Shown here: positions 8,563-18,204 of the stretch, in pieces
How positions within the stretch are numbered: the first letter of the stretch is position 1
How the letters are laid out: every line of letters starts with the position of its first letter
NCBI GenBank assembly: GCA_015232555.1
Contig: JADFZJ010000009.1
Coordinates: 20,566-84,565 of the forward strand
Length of the DNA: 64,000 nt
DNA from: Desulfamplus sp.
Lineage (GTDB): Bacteria; Desulfobacterota; Desulfobacteria; Desulfobacterales; Desulfobacteraceae
Direction: 5' to 3'
The notes under the pieces: model-generated
What the model saw: the letters and a program-made list of their open reading frames with translations, nothing else
Databases searched by the model: none
Told to the model about the DNA's origin: nothing
Program-made: the position numbers and the translations under genes

Positions 8563-9945
8563 TTAATCTCTTTGATATGCAATTTTACCGCCAACTATGG
8601 TCATATAGACTTCTCCTTTAAGGCTGAATCCTGTAAACGGAGTATTTCTGCTTTTTGAAAGAAAGGTTTTTGGATTAACTGACCAGAAGGAATTTGTGTC
8701 TATTACAGTGATATCAGCAGGATTGCCAACTTTAAGATCATTGTTGATGCCAAGTATTAAAGCGGGTTTCTTTGACATTTTGTTAATCAAATCACCAAAA
8801 GAGAGCCTACCGTCCTGCACTAACTGCATTGACAATCCAAGAGAGGTCTCCAGTCCAACAATACCAAACGCTGCCCTGTCAAATTCAACATCTTTCTCAA
8901 GAGGAGAGTGTGGGGCGTGATCTGTTGCAATAATATCAATAGTCCCATCAACAAGACCGTCAATAACTGCCTGACGATCACGTTCAGTTCTTAATGGCGG
9001 ATTCATTTTAGCATTTGTGTCATATCTTGCTACAGCTTCATCAGTAAGGGTAAAGTAGTGAGGAGCCGTCTCGGCAGTAACCTTAACCCCCCTTTTTTTT
9101 CCATTTCTTATGGCATCCACAGACTCTTCACAACTTACATGTGCGATATGAACAGAGGCACCAGTAAGCTCGGCAAGGGCAATATCTCTCATAATAACAG
9201 TGCTTTCAGCAGCATTCGGAATTCCCTTGAGTCCAAGCCGTGTAGCAGTAATACCTTCGTTCATGGCACCATCTCGGGCAAGGTTAATATCTTCAGAATG
9301 AGAGATAACAGGCAGTTCAAGACCCTTTGCATACTCCATTGCACGCCGCATGACTCTGGCATTTTCAACAGGGCGACCATCATCGCTAATCGCAACTATG
9401 CCCGCTCTTTTCATATCTCCATATTCGCAAAGAGATTCACCTTTTAGCTCTTTTGTAATTGCACCAACAGGGTAGAGTCGGCAAACTCCTGAACCGCGTG
9501 TGGAATCGTTGGAAGATAGAGAAGAATTAACAAGCTCTTTAGCACGGCTTACCATAAAGGCTGTAATAGAATTGTTATCGTTCACAGGAGAGGTGTTTGG
9601 CATTGCACAGACCGCTGTAAATCCACCTTTTGCTGCCGCCTTCAATCCAGTCTTAATTGTCTCTTTATATTCATGTCCGGGTTCACGCAAATGGACATGC
9701 ATATCAATCAAGCCCGGAACTACAACCATGCCTGTTATGTCAATATCGGTTATGCTATCATTTTCAGGCGTATAGACAGATGGCTGCACCTCTCTATTGG
9801 ATTCAGAAGAAGATTGGGAGACGGGCGGTAACTCTATACAGGGGTCCATTAGTGCATCAATCACACCATCAGAAATAATAATATCCTTAAAGCCATCTAT
9901 ATTTCCAGGGTCAAGAACCCTTGCACCTTTCAATCTAATCCGCAT
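8563..9945 (-). CDS. pyrC: Dihydroorotase
   Basis: A 460-residue protein of the class I (PyrC/allantoinase-like) amidohydrolases. It contains [10 protein letters not shown], the [12 protein letters not shown] segment, HAEDINLA-like SHSEDINLA and the metal-binding ATDHAPHS. It catalyses the reversible cyclisation of carbamoyl-aspartate to dihydroorotate in pyrimidine synthesis. A polar insertion near residues 38-60, rich in Ser and Pro, makes it somewhat longer than the usual 425-430. The start overlaps the 3' end of pyrB by 11 bp, so the two are translationally coupled, the common pyrBC order. Confidence 0.93.
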   Translation of the reverse strand: MRIRLKGARVLDPGNIDGFKDIIISDGVIDALMDPCIELPPVSQSSSESNREVQPSVYTPENDSITDIDITGMVVVPGLIDMHVHLREPGHEYKETIKTGLKAAAKGGFTAVCAMPNTSPVNDNNSITAFMVSRAKELVNSSLSSNDSTRGSGVCRLYPVGAITKELKGESLCEYGDMKRAGIVAISDDGRPVENARVMRRAMEYAKGLELPVISHSEDINLARDGAMNEGITATRLGLKGIPNAAESTVIMRDIALAELTGASVHIAHVSCEESVDAIRNGKKRGVKVTAETAPHYFTLTDEAVARYDTNAKMNPPLRTERDRQAVIDGLVDGTIDIIATDHAPHSPLEKDVEFDRAAFGIVGLETSLGLSMQLVQDGRLSFGDLINKMSKKPALILGINNDLKVGNPADITVIDTNSFWSVNPKTFLSKSRNTPFTGFSLKGEVYMTIVGGKIAYQRD

Positions 9946-10867
9946 TTTTCATTCCCCCTGCAACAAGATAAAATACAGCCATTCTAAGGGCAACACCGTT
10001 TGTAACCTGCTCTAATATGACAGAGTGCTCTCCATCAGCCACATCATTGGATATCTCAACGCCTCTATTCATTGGACCTGGGTGCATAACCAAGACATCA
10101 CGCTTTGCACCTTTTAATCTATCGCTGTTCAATCCAAACAGCATTGAATATTCACGTTCAGTAGGAAACAAAATAGTCTCCTGACGCTCCTTTTGGATAC
10201 GAAGCATCATAACCACATCAGCATTTTCAATGCACGAATCAATATCAGGAGCAAGCCTGCATCCAAGTGTCTCAACTCCTTTGGGAATCATAGTAGGAGG
10301 TGCGGCAACCGTCACAATTGCCCCCATCTTTGTAAACCCCTCTATATTAGACCGTGCCACCCGGCTGTGTGCGATATCCCCAATAATTGAGATATTTAAC
10401 CCTTCAATTCTTCCCTTTTTCTCACGAACACTCATCATATCAAGCAGAGCCTGCGTGGGATGTGCATGAAGACCGTCTCCTGCATTGACAACTGAGGCTT
10501 TTACTCTTCGGGATATAAGTTCGGCAGCACCAGAAGACGGATGACGGATAACAATAATATCAGGATTCATTGACTCAAGGTTCTTTGCAGTGTCAATCAG
10601 GGTTTCTCCCTTTACAATGCTGCTTGAACCCGATGATATTGAGATTGTGTCAGCACTGAGACGCTTTGCAGCAATATCAAATGATAATTTTGTTCGAGTG
10701 CTTGGTTCCTGAAAAAAAAGGACTATTGTTTTTCCTCTGAGTGTAGGAACTTTTTTAACAGGACGGTTAGAAATCTCTTTCATTCCTTCTGCGGTGTCAA
10801 GAATCATGCTAATATCTCTGACAGAAAGAGAGTCAATATCTAAAAGGTCTTTATGTTCAAAACGCAT
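9935..10867 (-). CDS. pyrB: Aspartate carbamoyltransferase catalytic subunit
   Basis: A 310-residue protein with the carbamoyl-phosphate-binding STRTK motif in [14 protein letters not shown], the HPTQALLD motif and the C-terminal [10 protein letters not shown]. It condenses carbamoyl phosphate with aspartate, the committed step of pyrimidine synthesis. The stop region overlaps the pyrC start, so pyrB and pyrC form one operon. No regulatory pyrI gene is present here. No PyrR-type attenuator was recognised in the 42 bp separating it from lepB upstream. Confidence 0.95.
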   Translation of the reverse strand: MRFEHKDLLDIDSLSVRDISMILDTAEGMKEISNRPVKKVPTLRGKTIVLFFQEPSTRTKLSFDIAAKRLSADTISISSGSSSIVKGETLIDTAKNLESMNPDIIVIRHPSSGAAELISRRVKASVVNAGDGLHAHPTQALLDMMSVREKKGRIEGLNISIIGDIAHSRVARSNIEGFTKMGAIVTVAAPPTMIPKGVETLGCRLAPDIDSCIENADVVMMLRIQKERQETILFPTEREYSMLFGLNSDRLKGAKRDVLVMHPGPMNRGVEISNDVADGEHSVILEQVTNGVALRMAVFYLVAGGMKNAD

Positions 10868-10909
10868 TTTTGCAATATTCCATCATTATATTTTCAAATT
10901 TACATCTGG

Positions 10910-11644
10910 TTACTTTAATACATCCCCTATCCTGTTCCACCTTACCCAGAAGTTTTTCAAATCCCATGACCCTTCACTGTTCCACGACCAGTAGATTAAA
11001 AATGCCTTACCTTTTACAGACTTTAAATCTACAAATCCCCAAAATCTGCTGTCATGGCTGTTATCACGGTTATCGCCCATAACAAAAAGGGAGTTTTCAG
11101 GAACTTTAGTTAAAGGCAGGTTATCTCGAGTTGTAAATGTAGCAGGAATAACAGAAGGGTCTTTATAAACAGCATAAGGTTCACTCTCTTGAAGTGCATC
11201 GTTGACATAGAGTTTTTTATTTTTTATCTCAACAGTATCACCGCCTACAGCCACAACTCTTTTAATAAAATCTTTCTCAGGGTCTTCAGGGTATTTGAAA
11301 ACCACAATATCCCGTCTGGCAGGGTCTTTAAAAGGAATGATGGTGTATCCATCTGTAAATGGTATTTTAACCCCATAGATGAATTTACTCACCAGAATAT
11401 GATCACCTATAAGAAGCGTATCCATCATGGAACCAGATGGAATCTTAAACGCCTGAACAATAAAAGTTCTGATAAAAAGAGCAAGAAGCACAGCAATTAT
11501 AATTGCCTCTATATTTTCCCTAACAGCACTCTTTTTCTTTTCAATCTTAATTTTTTTTTCGACCTTAATAGTTTCTGTCTGACTACCCTTATTCACTTCT
11601 ACTGTTTTGTTTTCATCTGAGAATGTTGTCTCTTTCAATGTCAT
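10910..11644 (-). CDS. lepB: Signal peptidase I
   Basis: A 244-residue type I signal peptidase. A charged, Lys-rich N-terminal 42 residues precede a single membrane segment (about 45-62). The catalytic Ser72 sits in IPSGSMM, and the general-base Lys128 in FIKRVVAVGGD. The C-terminal box GDNRDNSHDSR is present. It cleaves signal peptides from exported proteins on the outer face of the cytoplasmic membrane. The long Lys/Glu-rich cytoplasmic N-terminus is unusual but seen in some relatives. It lies between the DUF39 gene (19 bp) and pyrB (42 bp), all on the minus strand. Confidence 0.93.
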   Translation of the reverse strand: MTLKETTFSDENKTVEVNKGSQTETIKVEKKIKIEKKKSAVRENIEAIIIAVLLALFIRTFIVQAFKIPSGSMMDTLLIGDHILVSKFIYGVKIPFTDGYTIIPFKDPARRDIVVFKYPEDPEKDFIKRVVAVGGDTVEIKNKKLYVNDALQESEPYAVYKDPSVIPATFTTRDNLPLTKVPENSLFVMGDNRDNSHDSRFWGFVDLKSVKGKAFLIYWSWNSEGSWDLKNFWVRWNRIGDVLK

Positions 11645-11662
11645 ATTAATTCCTTATAAAAT

Positions 11663-12823
11663 TTAAAAAAAATGCTGAGGCTCTCCCAGCAGAAAAGTTC
11701 CGTTTTTAATTGATTCTTTTAGCAGCAGTGCAATTTTTCTTGCCTTAACCATACTGGAGAGAGGAACAGTCTGCACCTCTTTTCCCTGTATGATAATTGT
11801 GCCGCTTTTAAGTTCCGCATAACTTACTTGACCGTAACTCTTTGATGCTGCATTTGGATAATCATATCCATAATCAATTACCTGAGTAAAAATATCCTCA
11901 TCTGACACAGATGTATATGCGGCAATCTCTTCATTGAGAATGGGAATCGGGATACCAAACCCCACAGATAGTGAGCAGCCATATCCTCTTATGCTCTGAC
12001 CTACAAGCCACTCTGGCGACATCTCTTTAAGGTTGCCCATTACAAAAAGAGTTGCAGCTGGAGTTAACGGCACACCATTCAATCCTCGCTGAACATCTTT
12101 TTTATGTTGGGTTCCATACCATGTTACATATCCTTGTGCACCCCCTAAAAAAATTCTTGTGCCAAGTCCTATTGTTTTAAGATAAGGATCATTTAATAAT
12201 GGACTTAAAGCTCCAGAGGTAGAGTAGTTTGCATTTGCCATCTGAGGTTTAAGTGTTCCCATATATGTGTATTTTATTTTATCAGAACGATTGATAGCAC
12301 AATTGTAATTTTGATATGCGTTTCGAGGGTTGCACATTGTTGCTTGAGGTAAGTCATTTAATGTTACGATCTTCTCAATACGCCGATTTGGATAGCAGTC
12401 TGTTCCATAGCTCTCTGCCCTAAGTTCAATCTTCTTGCCAGCAACAAGATCTTGGATAACATGACCTCCACCATAGTTGAATTCTCCAGGATATATTCTG
12501 TTTAATGGGTCATCATCGCTTGTCTGAGTAGCACCAATAAAGCAATCTACAGCAGCTACACCAGAATAGGCTGGCACATTGTTAAACCATGTTTTTGTGG
12601 TTCTCACAAGAGGCTTGAACTGACCGATATTTATAAACGCACCAGATGAGCACATTGGAGCGAATGTCCCCGTTGTAACAACATCAACATTCTGAGCTGC
12701 TTCAATCGCACCGTCTTCTCTGACAATGTCTATAATCTCCTCAGCAGTTACCACTACAGCTTTGCCTTCTCTTATCTTCTCGTTAATCTGAGCATAAGTT
12801 TTATTTACTTTGAATTGAGTCAT
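11663..12823 (-). CDS. Homocysteine biosynthesis protein, DUF39/HcyBio family
   Basis: A 386-residue protein that is a full-length match to the DUF39 family, with VVTTGTFAPMCSSGAFIN near residue 50, the conserved PGEFNYGGGHVIQDLVAG and the cysteine-containing GTDCYPNRR. In methanogens and sulfate reducers this family is implicated in converting aspartate semialdehyde plus sulfide to homocysteine. The methanogen pathway uses a second, ferredoxin-like NIL-domain protein; no such gene is next to it here. Enzyme function is inferred from family knowledge. Its presence fits an anaerobic sulfide-rich lifestyle. It is followed closely by lepB. Confidence 0.85.
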   Translation of the reverse strand: MTQFKVNKTYAQINEKIREGKAVVVTAEEIIDIVREDGAIEAAQNVDVVTTGTFAPMCSSGAFINIGQFKPLVRTTKTWFNNVPAYSGVAAVDCFIGATQTSDDDPLNRIYPGEFNYGGGHVIQDLVAGKKIELRAESYGTDCYPNRRIEKIVTLNDLPQATMCNPRNAYQNYNCAINRSDKIKYTYMGTLKPQMANANYSTSGALSPLLNDPYLKTIGLGTRIFLGGAQGYVTWYGTQHKKDVQRGLNGVPLTPAATLFVMGNLKEMSPEWLVGQSIRGYGCSLSVGFGIPIPILNEEIAAYTSVSDEDIFTQVIDYGYDYPNAASKSYGQVSYAELKSGTIIIQGKEVQTVPLSSMVKARKIALLLKESIKNGTFLLGEPQHFF

Positions 12824-12879
12824 ATTATTTTTATTGTTCCATATTACTTATTGTTTTAATTGTTATATATTGAAATATA

Positions 12880-14277
12880 TCATCTTAATTTTTTGCCAAG
12901 TTCCTGTTTAACTTCATTTATCTTTAAGTCAATGTTGTTTTTGATCCATAATGGATCCCACCACTCCACAGGATTTACAAAAGTCTTATCAATAGACATT
13001 CCAAAATGGAGATGATCTCCTGCTGCAAGACCTGTAGTTCCAGTCTGCCCAATAATATCTCCTTTTTTGACTATATCTCCTGTTTTTACCGATATCTGAC
13101 TTAAATGGGCATAAGAAGAACAGACTCCGAAACCGTGATCAATCAGTACACATTTACCGAAAATTCCAATATCGTCAACTCCTAACACCCTACCTGAATT
13201 TGCAGCTGGTATGTTTGAATGGGCAAGAGAAGCTAAATCAACACCCATGTGATATTGCTGATCAATCTGCTTTCCATTATATCTGTATGTTCTGCGATCC
13301 GCAAATTGTGCACGCGGAGCAGCACCTGGCAGGCGAAGAAACTGACCAGACCACATCATTTTATGTTCTGTCTGTTCCACAGGCTTTAAAATCTGGTCAA
13401 TATTCATTGGTCTTAATTTCTGATTTATATATACAAATTTGCTCAACAGGGGGTTAGCCTCAGAATCGAATCCTGCATCAACCTCTCCTAAATTAAACTG
13501 AGGCATAATATTTTGTAAAAAAGAGTCAGATATTTCAAGAGTATCGTTTCTAAATTTTTTCTCTTTTATATAGTGATAAAATCCTTTTTTTGCAATATTA
13601 CCAGCAACATCTTCAGCCTTGACATAAATTTCTGTCCCAGCACCCTGAAGATGTGTTAATGCAAAAAATGCTGTAAATATATCTTTTTGTTTAAATGTTC
13701 CAGAGTATCCTTTATAAAAAATATCTCCAACTTGTACCCCACTTTGAGTCTGTGCATCGTCATCTTTAAGCCTGTAGATAACAAGCCCCACGCCTCCTCT
13801 GTTGATATTGTGGGTTTTACTTAACACCTCAATTTCAGGAGGTTTTGTATCTATAACAACTTTTTGTTCTTTAAAAAAGCGGTTACCGTTATTCCATCTC
13901 CACCATGAAAAGTCAGAAATATTAATTGTCAGTGTGGCTTCACCGTCTCCCATACCATACTTTGATGATTCAACTGCAATTTTCAAAGAGTCATTATAAA
14001 CACCAGAACCAAAAAATAATCCTATGTTTGACTTACGAGGATAGATTTTATCTAAAATAATCTTCTCTTTGGTGTTTTGAGAAATGGCAATAAATACCCG
14101 TCTCAAGCCAGTTCCTTTTTCTGTAATATCTAAATCCATATTATATGTTTTTGGAAGGTATGTTGAAGGAATATTTATATTCACAACTGGACTTCTCAAT
14201 TCAAACTGACTAAAAAGAAACCACAACAAGGGAAAAACAAAAAACAGAATAAAGATACAAAGCAATGTTTTTTTCAT
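12880..14277 (-). CDS. M23 family metallopeptidase (LytM/DD-endopeptidase type)
   Basis: A 465-residue protein anchored by one N-terminal membrane segment (residues 4-22), with the rest periplasmic. The C-terminal 130 residues form a LytM domain: HMGVD with its zinc-binding His and Asp, YAHLS, and HLHFG with the last zinc ligand. All catalytic residues are present, so it is probably an active peptidoglycan endopeptidase. The central 280 residues are beta-rich and lack a recognised domain; they may position the enzyme on its substrate. It is divergent from the DUF697 gene at 14498. Confidence 0.88.
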   Translation of the reverse strand: MKKTLLCIFILFFVFPLLWFLFSQFELRSPVVNINIPSTYLPKTYNMDLDITEKGTGLRRVFIAISQNTKEKIILDKIYPRKSNIGLFFGSGVYNDSLKIAVESSKYGMGDGEATLTINISDFSWWRWNNGNRFFKEQKVVIDTKPPEIEVLSKTHNINRGGVGLVIYRLKDDDAQTQSGVQVGDIFYKGYSGTFKQKDIFTAFFALTHLQGAGTEIYVKAEDVAGNIAKKGFYHYIKEKKFRNDTLEISDSFLQNIMPQFNLGEVDAGFDSEANPLLSKFVYINQKLRPMNIDQILKPVEQTEHKMMWSGQFLRLPGAAPRAQFADRRTYRYNGKQIDQQYHMGVDLASLAHSNIPAANSGRVLGVDDIGIFGKCVLIDHGFGVCSSYAHLSQISVKTGDIVKKGDIIGQTGTTGLAAGDHLHFGMSIDKTFVNPVEWWDPLWIKNNIDLKINEVKQELGKKLR

Positions 14278-14445
14278 AATTTACACCTGTTTACACCTGA
14301 TTGTTCAGAAAACTCTTGTATATTCCAAAAACAATATTCAAAACTGGGGTAAAATAACAGCAATGAATCAAGTTATCAAGCCATTTTACACTATTAAAAA
14401 GGCTCTGTATGAGTCAAAACAGTTATAAATCAACTGATAAACTCA

Positions 14446-14487
14446 TTGACAATAAATTAATTAAAAGCTAAAGTTTTTAATTAATTT
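14446..14487 (+). promoter_or_regulatory. Candidate promoter with overlapping palindrome before the DUF697 gene
   Basis: A consensus -35 (TTGACA, 14446-14451) is followed after 17 bp by TAAAGT (14469-14474), a weak -10. A perfect 13-bp inverted repeat with an 8-nt spacer (14454-14466 with 14475-14487) covers the -10 region and could be an operator or hairpin. The distance to the ATG at 14498 gives a very short leader. Inference from sequence only. Confidence 0.4.
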
Positions 14488-14497
14488 ATGTGAGCTA

Positions 14498-15361
14498 ATG
14501 TTCACCCGTAAGAAATTCAAAAAAATCTTGAAAGGAGAACAGGTGAAAGAAGAAAAAATAAAAAAAGAGAATCTAACTCCCCTTAATTCAACAATCTCAA
14601 ATCAACAGAATTCAACAAATGTAGAACAGAAAGTTGCAGCAACGGCAGATAAACAAAGTTCAACAAATGTAGAACAAAAAGTTGCAGCAACGGCAGATAA
14701 ACAGAATTTAACAAATGTAGAACAGAAAGTTGTGGCAACGGCAGATAAACAGAATTCAACAAATATAGAACAAAAAGTTGCAGCAACGGCAGATAAACAG
14801 AATTTAACCATAAATCAACAAAAGGAGAACAAAGAAGAGATGAAAAATGAACAAAAAGCAGCCACGGATCAGACTGAAGCAGCTCCAGCCCCGATGACTA
14901 CAAAAGAGAGATTAGCAGAAGCAAACCATATCATTAAAAACAGAATGATTGCTTCAGTTGGTGCAGGTCTTATTCCATTTCCAGTAGTAGATATTGTTGC
15001 ATTGACTGGAATTCAACTGGATGCAGTCAGAGCACTTTGTAACCTTTACAATGTTAAGTTTAGTAAAGATATGGGCAAAAGTGCTATAACCAGCCTAACT
15101 GGCGGTGTAGTTCCAGTAGCAATAGGTCCATGGGTTACATCTCTTGCAAAAACAATACCTGTTGTAGGACAGATTATGGGCACCATTTCCATGCCGATTA
15201 TAGCTGGTGCTTCTACCTATGCTGTCGGTAAAGTATTTATCCAGCACTTTGAGTCAGGCGGAACATTCCTAACATTTGACCCTGAGAAAGTTAAAGAATA
15301 TTTTCAGGATGAGTTTGAGAAAGGTAAAGAATTTGCCAAGACAGAAGCAAAAGCAAGCTGA
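14498..15361 (+). CDS. DUF697 family protein with N-terminal tandem repeats
   Basis: A 287-residue protein. The first 125 residues are polar and low in complexity, with a 16-residue unit (consensus NSTNVEQKVAATADKQ) repeated four times at residues 38-101. The C-terminal half is a DUF697 domain, with two hydrophobic segments (IASVGAGLIPFPVVDIVALTGI and a later PVVGQIMGTISMPIIAGASTYAVG). DUF697 proteins are membrane-associated and often occur with or fused to GTPases; their role is unknown. The gene is monocistronic, flanked by a divergent peptidase and a strong palindrome downstream. The ribosome-binding site is weak. Confidence 0.75.
   Translation: MFTRKKFKKILKGEQVKEEKIKKENLTPLNSTISNQQNSTNVEQKVAATADKQSSTNVEQKVAATADKQNLTNVEQKVVATADKQNSTNIEQKVAATADKQNLTINQQKENKEEMKNEQKAATDQTEAAPAPMTTKERLAEANHIIKNRMIASVGAGLIPFPVVDIVALTGIQLDAVRALCNLYNVKFSKDMGKSAITSLTGGVVPVAIGPWVTSLAKTIPVVGQIMGTISMPIIAGASTYAVGKVFIQHFESGGTFLTFDPEKVKEYFQDEFEKGKEFAKTEAKAS
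14609..14800 (+). repeat. Four tandem 48-bp coding repeats
   Basis: Four units of 48 bp inside the DUF697 gene, encoding four copies of a 16-residue polar unit. Units differ by a few bases each. Being a multiple of three, copy number can change without breaking the frame. Confidence 0.9.
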
Positions 15362-15390
15362 ATACGGTATTTATTTAAACAGAATTTATT

Positions 15391-15429
15391 AACAGATTTG
15401 ATAATTTTTTAAAAATTATCAAATCTGTT
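15391..15429. terminator. 39-bp near-perfect palindrome, probably a bidirectional terminator
   Basis: A 19-bp perfect inverted repeat (15391-15409 with 15411-15429) separated by one T. It lies between two convergent genes (DUF697 ending at 15361 and the PHP gene ending at 15486). The A/T-rich centre means the folded stem on either strand is flanked by As or Ts rather than followed by a clean T-run, so a classic terminator is not certain. Confidence 0.55.
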
Positions 15430-15485
15430 GCAACACTGACCTCGAATAAATCCACTATAAGCAAAGTTTTTATCTATATCATATT

Positions 15486-16475
15486 TTAATCATCCTGCCT
15501 CATCCCAATCATAAATTTATCAAATTCCTCTTCTTTAATGCCCTCAACTCCAGGTGGACGTATAAAAGCATCATGACAATCAGAGCCTCCAGTCATCACA
15601 AGGTTATATTTTTTTGCCCACTGATGCAGAATCTCCCTATGTTTTTGAATATGCCCAGGGTAGTTAATCTCAAGTCCTCTGATACCTGCATCAATAAAAC
15701 GAGGCAGCAGTTTCTCCACAATCTCAATTGGAGGGTGCACCTCTTTGTAATGTCCACCACCTGGAAAAGAACCAGCAGCAGGGTGGGCAAGAACCATCAT
15801 AAGATGCCCCGTGCTTTTCAACTGATTTTTACGTTTAGAAGACAACATATCTTGTTCAAAAGCAGCATGACTTATACTCTCAAAAAACTGTTTTATACTT
15901 TCAATATCAACCCCTGAAGGCAGATATGCAGGGCTGTCATTGCCAATAATTTGATTTACAATATCAGGATTTTTGATGTGATGTTTTTCAGTCAATGCCA
16001 AAGCAAAATGGCGGCGGGTAACGGTGGGGCTGTATGATGCAACATCTTCAAAAGAGAGGTCTCTTTTAAGCGTAGGATTTTTAATAACACTTTTTTGTCC
16101 GAAAAACTTATTTATCTCTTTAACTCTTGCCCGCACCAAGTGATCCCCTCTACCCTTTCTAAGTGTATTGTGAAGAGAATCTCTAAAGTCTGAATCTTTG
16201 AGCATCTCAGGGTGAAAGTAGCATAACAGATGCAGTGTTCCAGTAAAAAAATCCTCCTTAAAACGCACTGATATCTCTACCCCAGGTAGAACTTTAACTC
16301 CGATCCTGTCTCCCTCTGATAGTGCAACTTCAAGCCCTTTGTCTGTATCATGGTCAGTTATTCCGACAACTGCTATCCCAAGAGCCTTTATTTTTTGTAC
16401 CAACTGCTCAGGCGAAAAATCACCGTCTGATGCTGTAGTGTGGTTGTGCATATCTGCATATATATCTTTTTTCAA
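15486..16475 (-). CDS. PHP domain metal-dependent phosphoesterase
   Basis: A 329-residue protein with the PHP motifs in order: DMHNHTTASDG near residue 8, GITDHDT near 38, LPGVEIS near 62, LAHPAAG near 233 and GGSDCHD near 297. These supply the trinuclear metal site. Such single-domain PHP proteins resemble TrpH/YciV (RNase AM) and hydrolyse phosphoesters, for example 3',5'-nucleoside bisphosphates or short RNA. It is longer than YciV (about 290), with an insertion near residues 110-200. The substrate is not determined. Cytoplasmic; monocistronic. Confidence 0.8.
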   Translation of the reverse strand: MKKDIYADMHNHTTASDGDFSPEQLVQKIKALGIAVVGITDHDTDKGLEVALSEGDRIGVKVLPGVEISVRFKEDFFTGTLHLLCYFHPEMLKDSDFRDSLHNTLRKGRGDHLVRARVKEINKFFGQKSVIKNPTLKRDLSFEDVASYSPTVTRRHFALALTEKHHIKNPDIVNQIIGNDSPAYLPSGVDIESIKQFFESISHAAFEQDMLSSKRKNQLKSTGHLMMVLAHPAAGSFPGGGHYKEVHPPIEIVEKLLPRFIDAGIRGLEINYPGHIQKHREILHQWAKKYNLVMTGGSDCHDAFIRPPGVEGIKEEEFDKFMIGMRQDD

Positions 16476-16672
16476 AACTCTGATTTTCTCCTTTCATAAA
16501 AGTTAAAAAATATCTGTTTTTTCATTCATAACACTAAAGTCATCTTGAACAATTCTTTTTTCAGTGTTACTAACCATTTATTTTATTTGTTAATGAATGT
16601 TTTAAGACTTTTAATTAGTCCATAATCATTGAAGAAAAGAGTCATATTTTGCATAATAGAGAGGCAGATTCC

Positions 16673-17347
16673 ATGAAAAAAACGATTAAAACATATATCT
16701 ATATTAAAAGCAGACAATTTACAAATATTTGCTCTTTTACATTAAAATCTATATTTGCCTTGGTATTAATGTTTAGTCTAATGCCTGCTGTCTACTCAAA
16801 TGCAGAACAGTATTATGTGGGTCAGCGAATAGAGATAACCATGAGAACAGGTCCTGGAACATCTTACAAAGTTATGACAATGCTCCCCTCGGGAGAGGAG
16901 GCAACCATGATGGAATATGGTAAAGAGTGGTCAAGAATTAGAACTTCTGATGGTAAAGATGGCTGGGTGTTAAGCCGTTACCTGACAAAAGAGATGCCGG
17001 CTACAGCTATGCTAACTGAACTTCAGGCTAAAAACAGCGAACTATCTTCTATGCTTGAGCAGATCAAAGCAGAAAACAGCACCTTGTCCGGCACCAAGGA
17101 GCGGCTTACTGTCAAGGAAAAGGAATATAGCGATCTTAAAAAAAGATCATCAAATTTTCTTGCAATCGAAGAAAAATACCATGAGGCTGTCAAACAGCTT
17201 GAAGAACAGAAAGTGTTTATTGATAAATGCAATAGCCAGTCACACAGGGAAATTCTATACTCTTTTTCGATAGGAGCGGGTGTGCTTATTATCGGTATAA
17301 TACTCGGAATGAGTGCAAAGAAAAAGCAGAAAAGTTCATTTTTGTAA
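16673..17347 (+). CDS. SH3 domain protein with coiled coil and C-terminal membrane anchor (YgiM-like)
   Basis: Starting at the ATG at 16673, preceded by AGAGAGG, the protein has about 224 residues: a signal-type hydrophobic stretch, a bacterial SH3 domain (YYVGQRIEITMRTGPGTSYKVM ... GWVLSRYL), a coiled coil of about 75 residues, one membrane helix near the end and a short basic tail. This is the TIGR04211/YgiM layout, a periplasmic SH3 module held to the inner membrane. An in-frame TTG at 16649 gives a longer but less likely form. The 3' end overlaps ubiE, which is convergent, by 12 bp. Confidence 0.8.
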   Translation: MKKTIKTYIYIKSRQFTNICSFTLKSIFALVLMFSLMPAVYSNAEQYYVGQRIEITMRTGPGTSYKVMTMLPSGEEATMMEYGKEWSRIRTSDGKDGWVLSRYLTKEMPATAMLTELQAKNSELSSMLEQIKAENSTLSGTKERLTVKEKEYSDLKKRSSNFLAIEEKYHEAVKQLEEQKVFIDKCNSQSHREILYSFSIGAGVLIIGIILGMSAKKKQKSSFL

Positions 17348-18100
17348 CAAAGAACTTTTTTTCCCTATAAAAAGTGTTACTATTCCAAATGTCATTCCTT
17401 TACATTTCACAGATTTAAACCCTGACTCCCGAATGGTTGCAGCAAAATGTTCAGGAGTCGGAAAATTGAGAACTGATGCTGGCAGATAGCTATAAGCACT
17501 GCTATTTTTGGAAAAAATCGCTCCAATTGCAGGCAGCAGACGCTTGAAATATAGAAGATATATATCCCTGAAAAATCCTTCTGGCGGAGAGGTCAGTTCA
17601 AGTATTGCAAGTGTCCCACCAGTTTTTAATGTCCTGTGAAACTCGAGTATAGCACCTTCTCTATCCATAATATTTCTGATGCCAAATGCAATAAAAACTG
17701 CATCAAAAATTTCATCTCTAAAAGCAAGGGCAAGAGCATTGCCTGCTACAAGATGAATAGTATTATTTTTATGAATAGAATGATTATCTGCTTTAAGGCC
17801 GTTACTCTTATCTTTTATCTTTTTCATAATTTTATTTTTGCCAAGAGCAAGCATTCCGGGAGAAAAATCAGTTCCAAATATTGTAACTGTATTACCCTTC
17901 TGGCGTTTTACCTCCAAAGCCACATCACAGGTGCCACAGGCAACATCAAGCACTCGGCTGTCTTGGGGGATATCTGCACTAACGACCATCTCTCTTCTCC
18001 AGATAATATCTTGTCCAGCACTTAGGAATCGGTTGAGAAAATCGTATTTGGGGGCAATGCTGTCAAACATATCTTTAATAAAATCAAGTTCCACGCTCAT
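17336..18100 (-). CDS. ubiE: Demethylmenaquinone/ubiquinone methyltransferase UbiE/MenG
   Basis: From the ATG at 18100 the protein has 254 residues and starts with the family sequence FIKDMFDSIAPKYDFLNRFLSAGQDIIWRR. The SAM-binding motif VLDVACGTCDVAL and the later AFGIRN and LELTSPP complete the UbiE/MenG signature. It methylates demethylmenaquinone in the membrane; menaquinone is the expected quinone in a sulfate reducer. A longer frame extends 60 codons upstream, but that part is not conserved and would run into the divergent dnaJ start, so the shorter form is chosen. Confidence 0.92.
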   Translation of the reverse strand: MSVELDFIKDMFDSIAPKYDFLNRFLSAGQDIIWRREMVVSADIPQDSRVLDVACGTCDVALEVKRQKGNTVTIFGTDFSPGMLALGKNKIMKKIKDKSNGLKADNHSIHKNNTIHLVAGNALALAFRDEIFDAVFIAFGIRNIMDREGAILEFHRTLKTGGTLAILELTSPPEGFFRDIYLLYFKRLLPAIGAIFSKNSSAYSYLPASVLNFPTPEHFAATIRESGFKSVKCKGMTFGIVTLFIGKKSSLLQK

Positions 18101-18204
18101 TATTGACAATCCTATATTATGAGTTAGTTTACAGTGTTTAAAAAAATTAATCTGTTTATCAAAATTTGGTTGTTTGTCAAATTTAAAATCATTGAGGGAA
18201 CAGT

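Noticed and set aside
8022..9878. Several plus-strand ORFs antisense to the NtrC-type regulator and pyrC
   Set aside because: No ribosome-binding site or family resemblance, and the opposite strand encodes well-recognised proteins.
14583..14811. Two minus-strand leucine- and cysteine-rich ORFs over the 48-bp repeats
   Set aside because: They are shadow frames of the repeated coding units.
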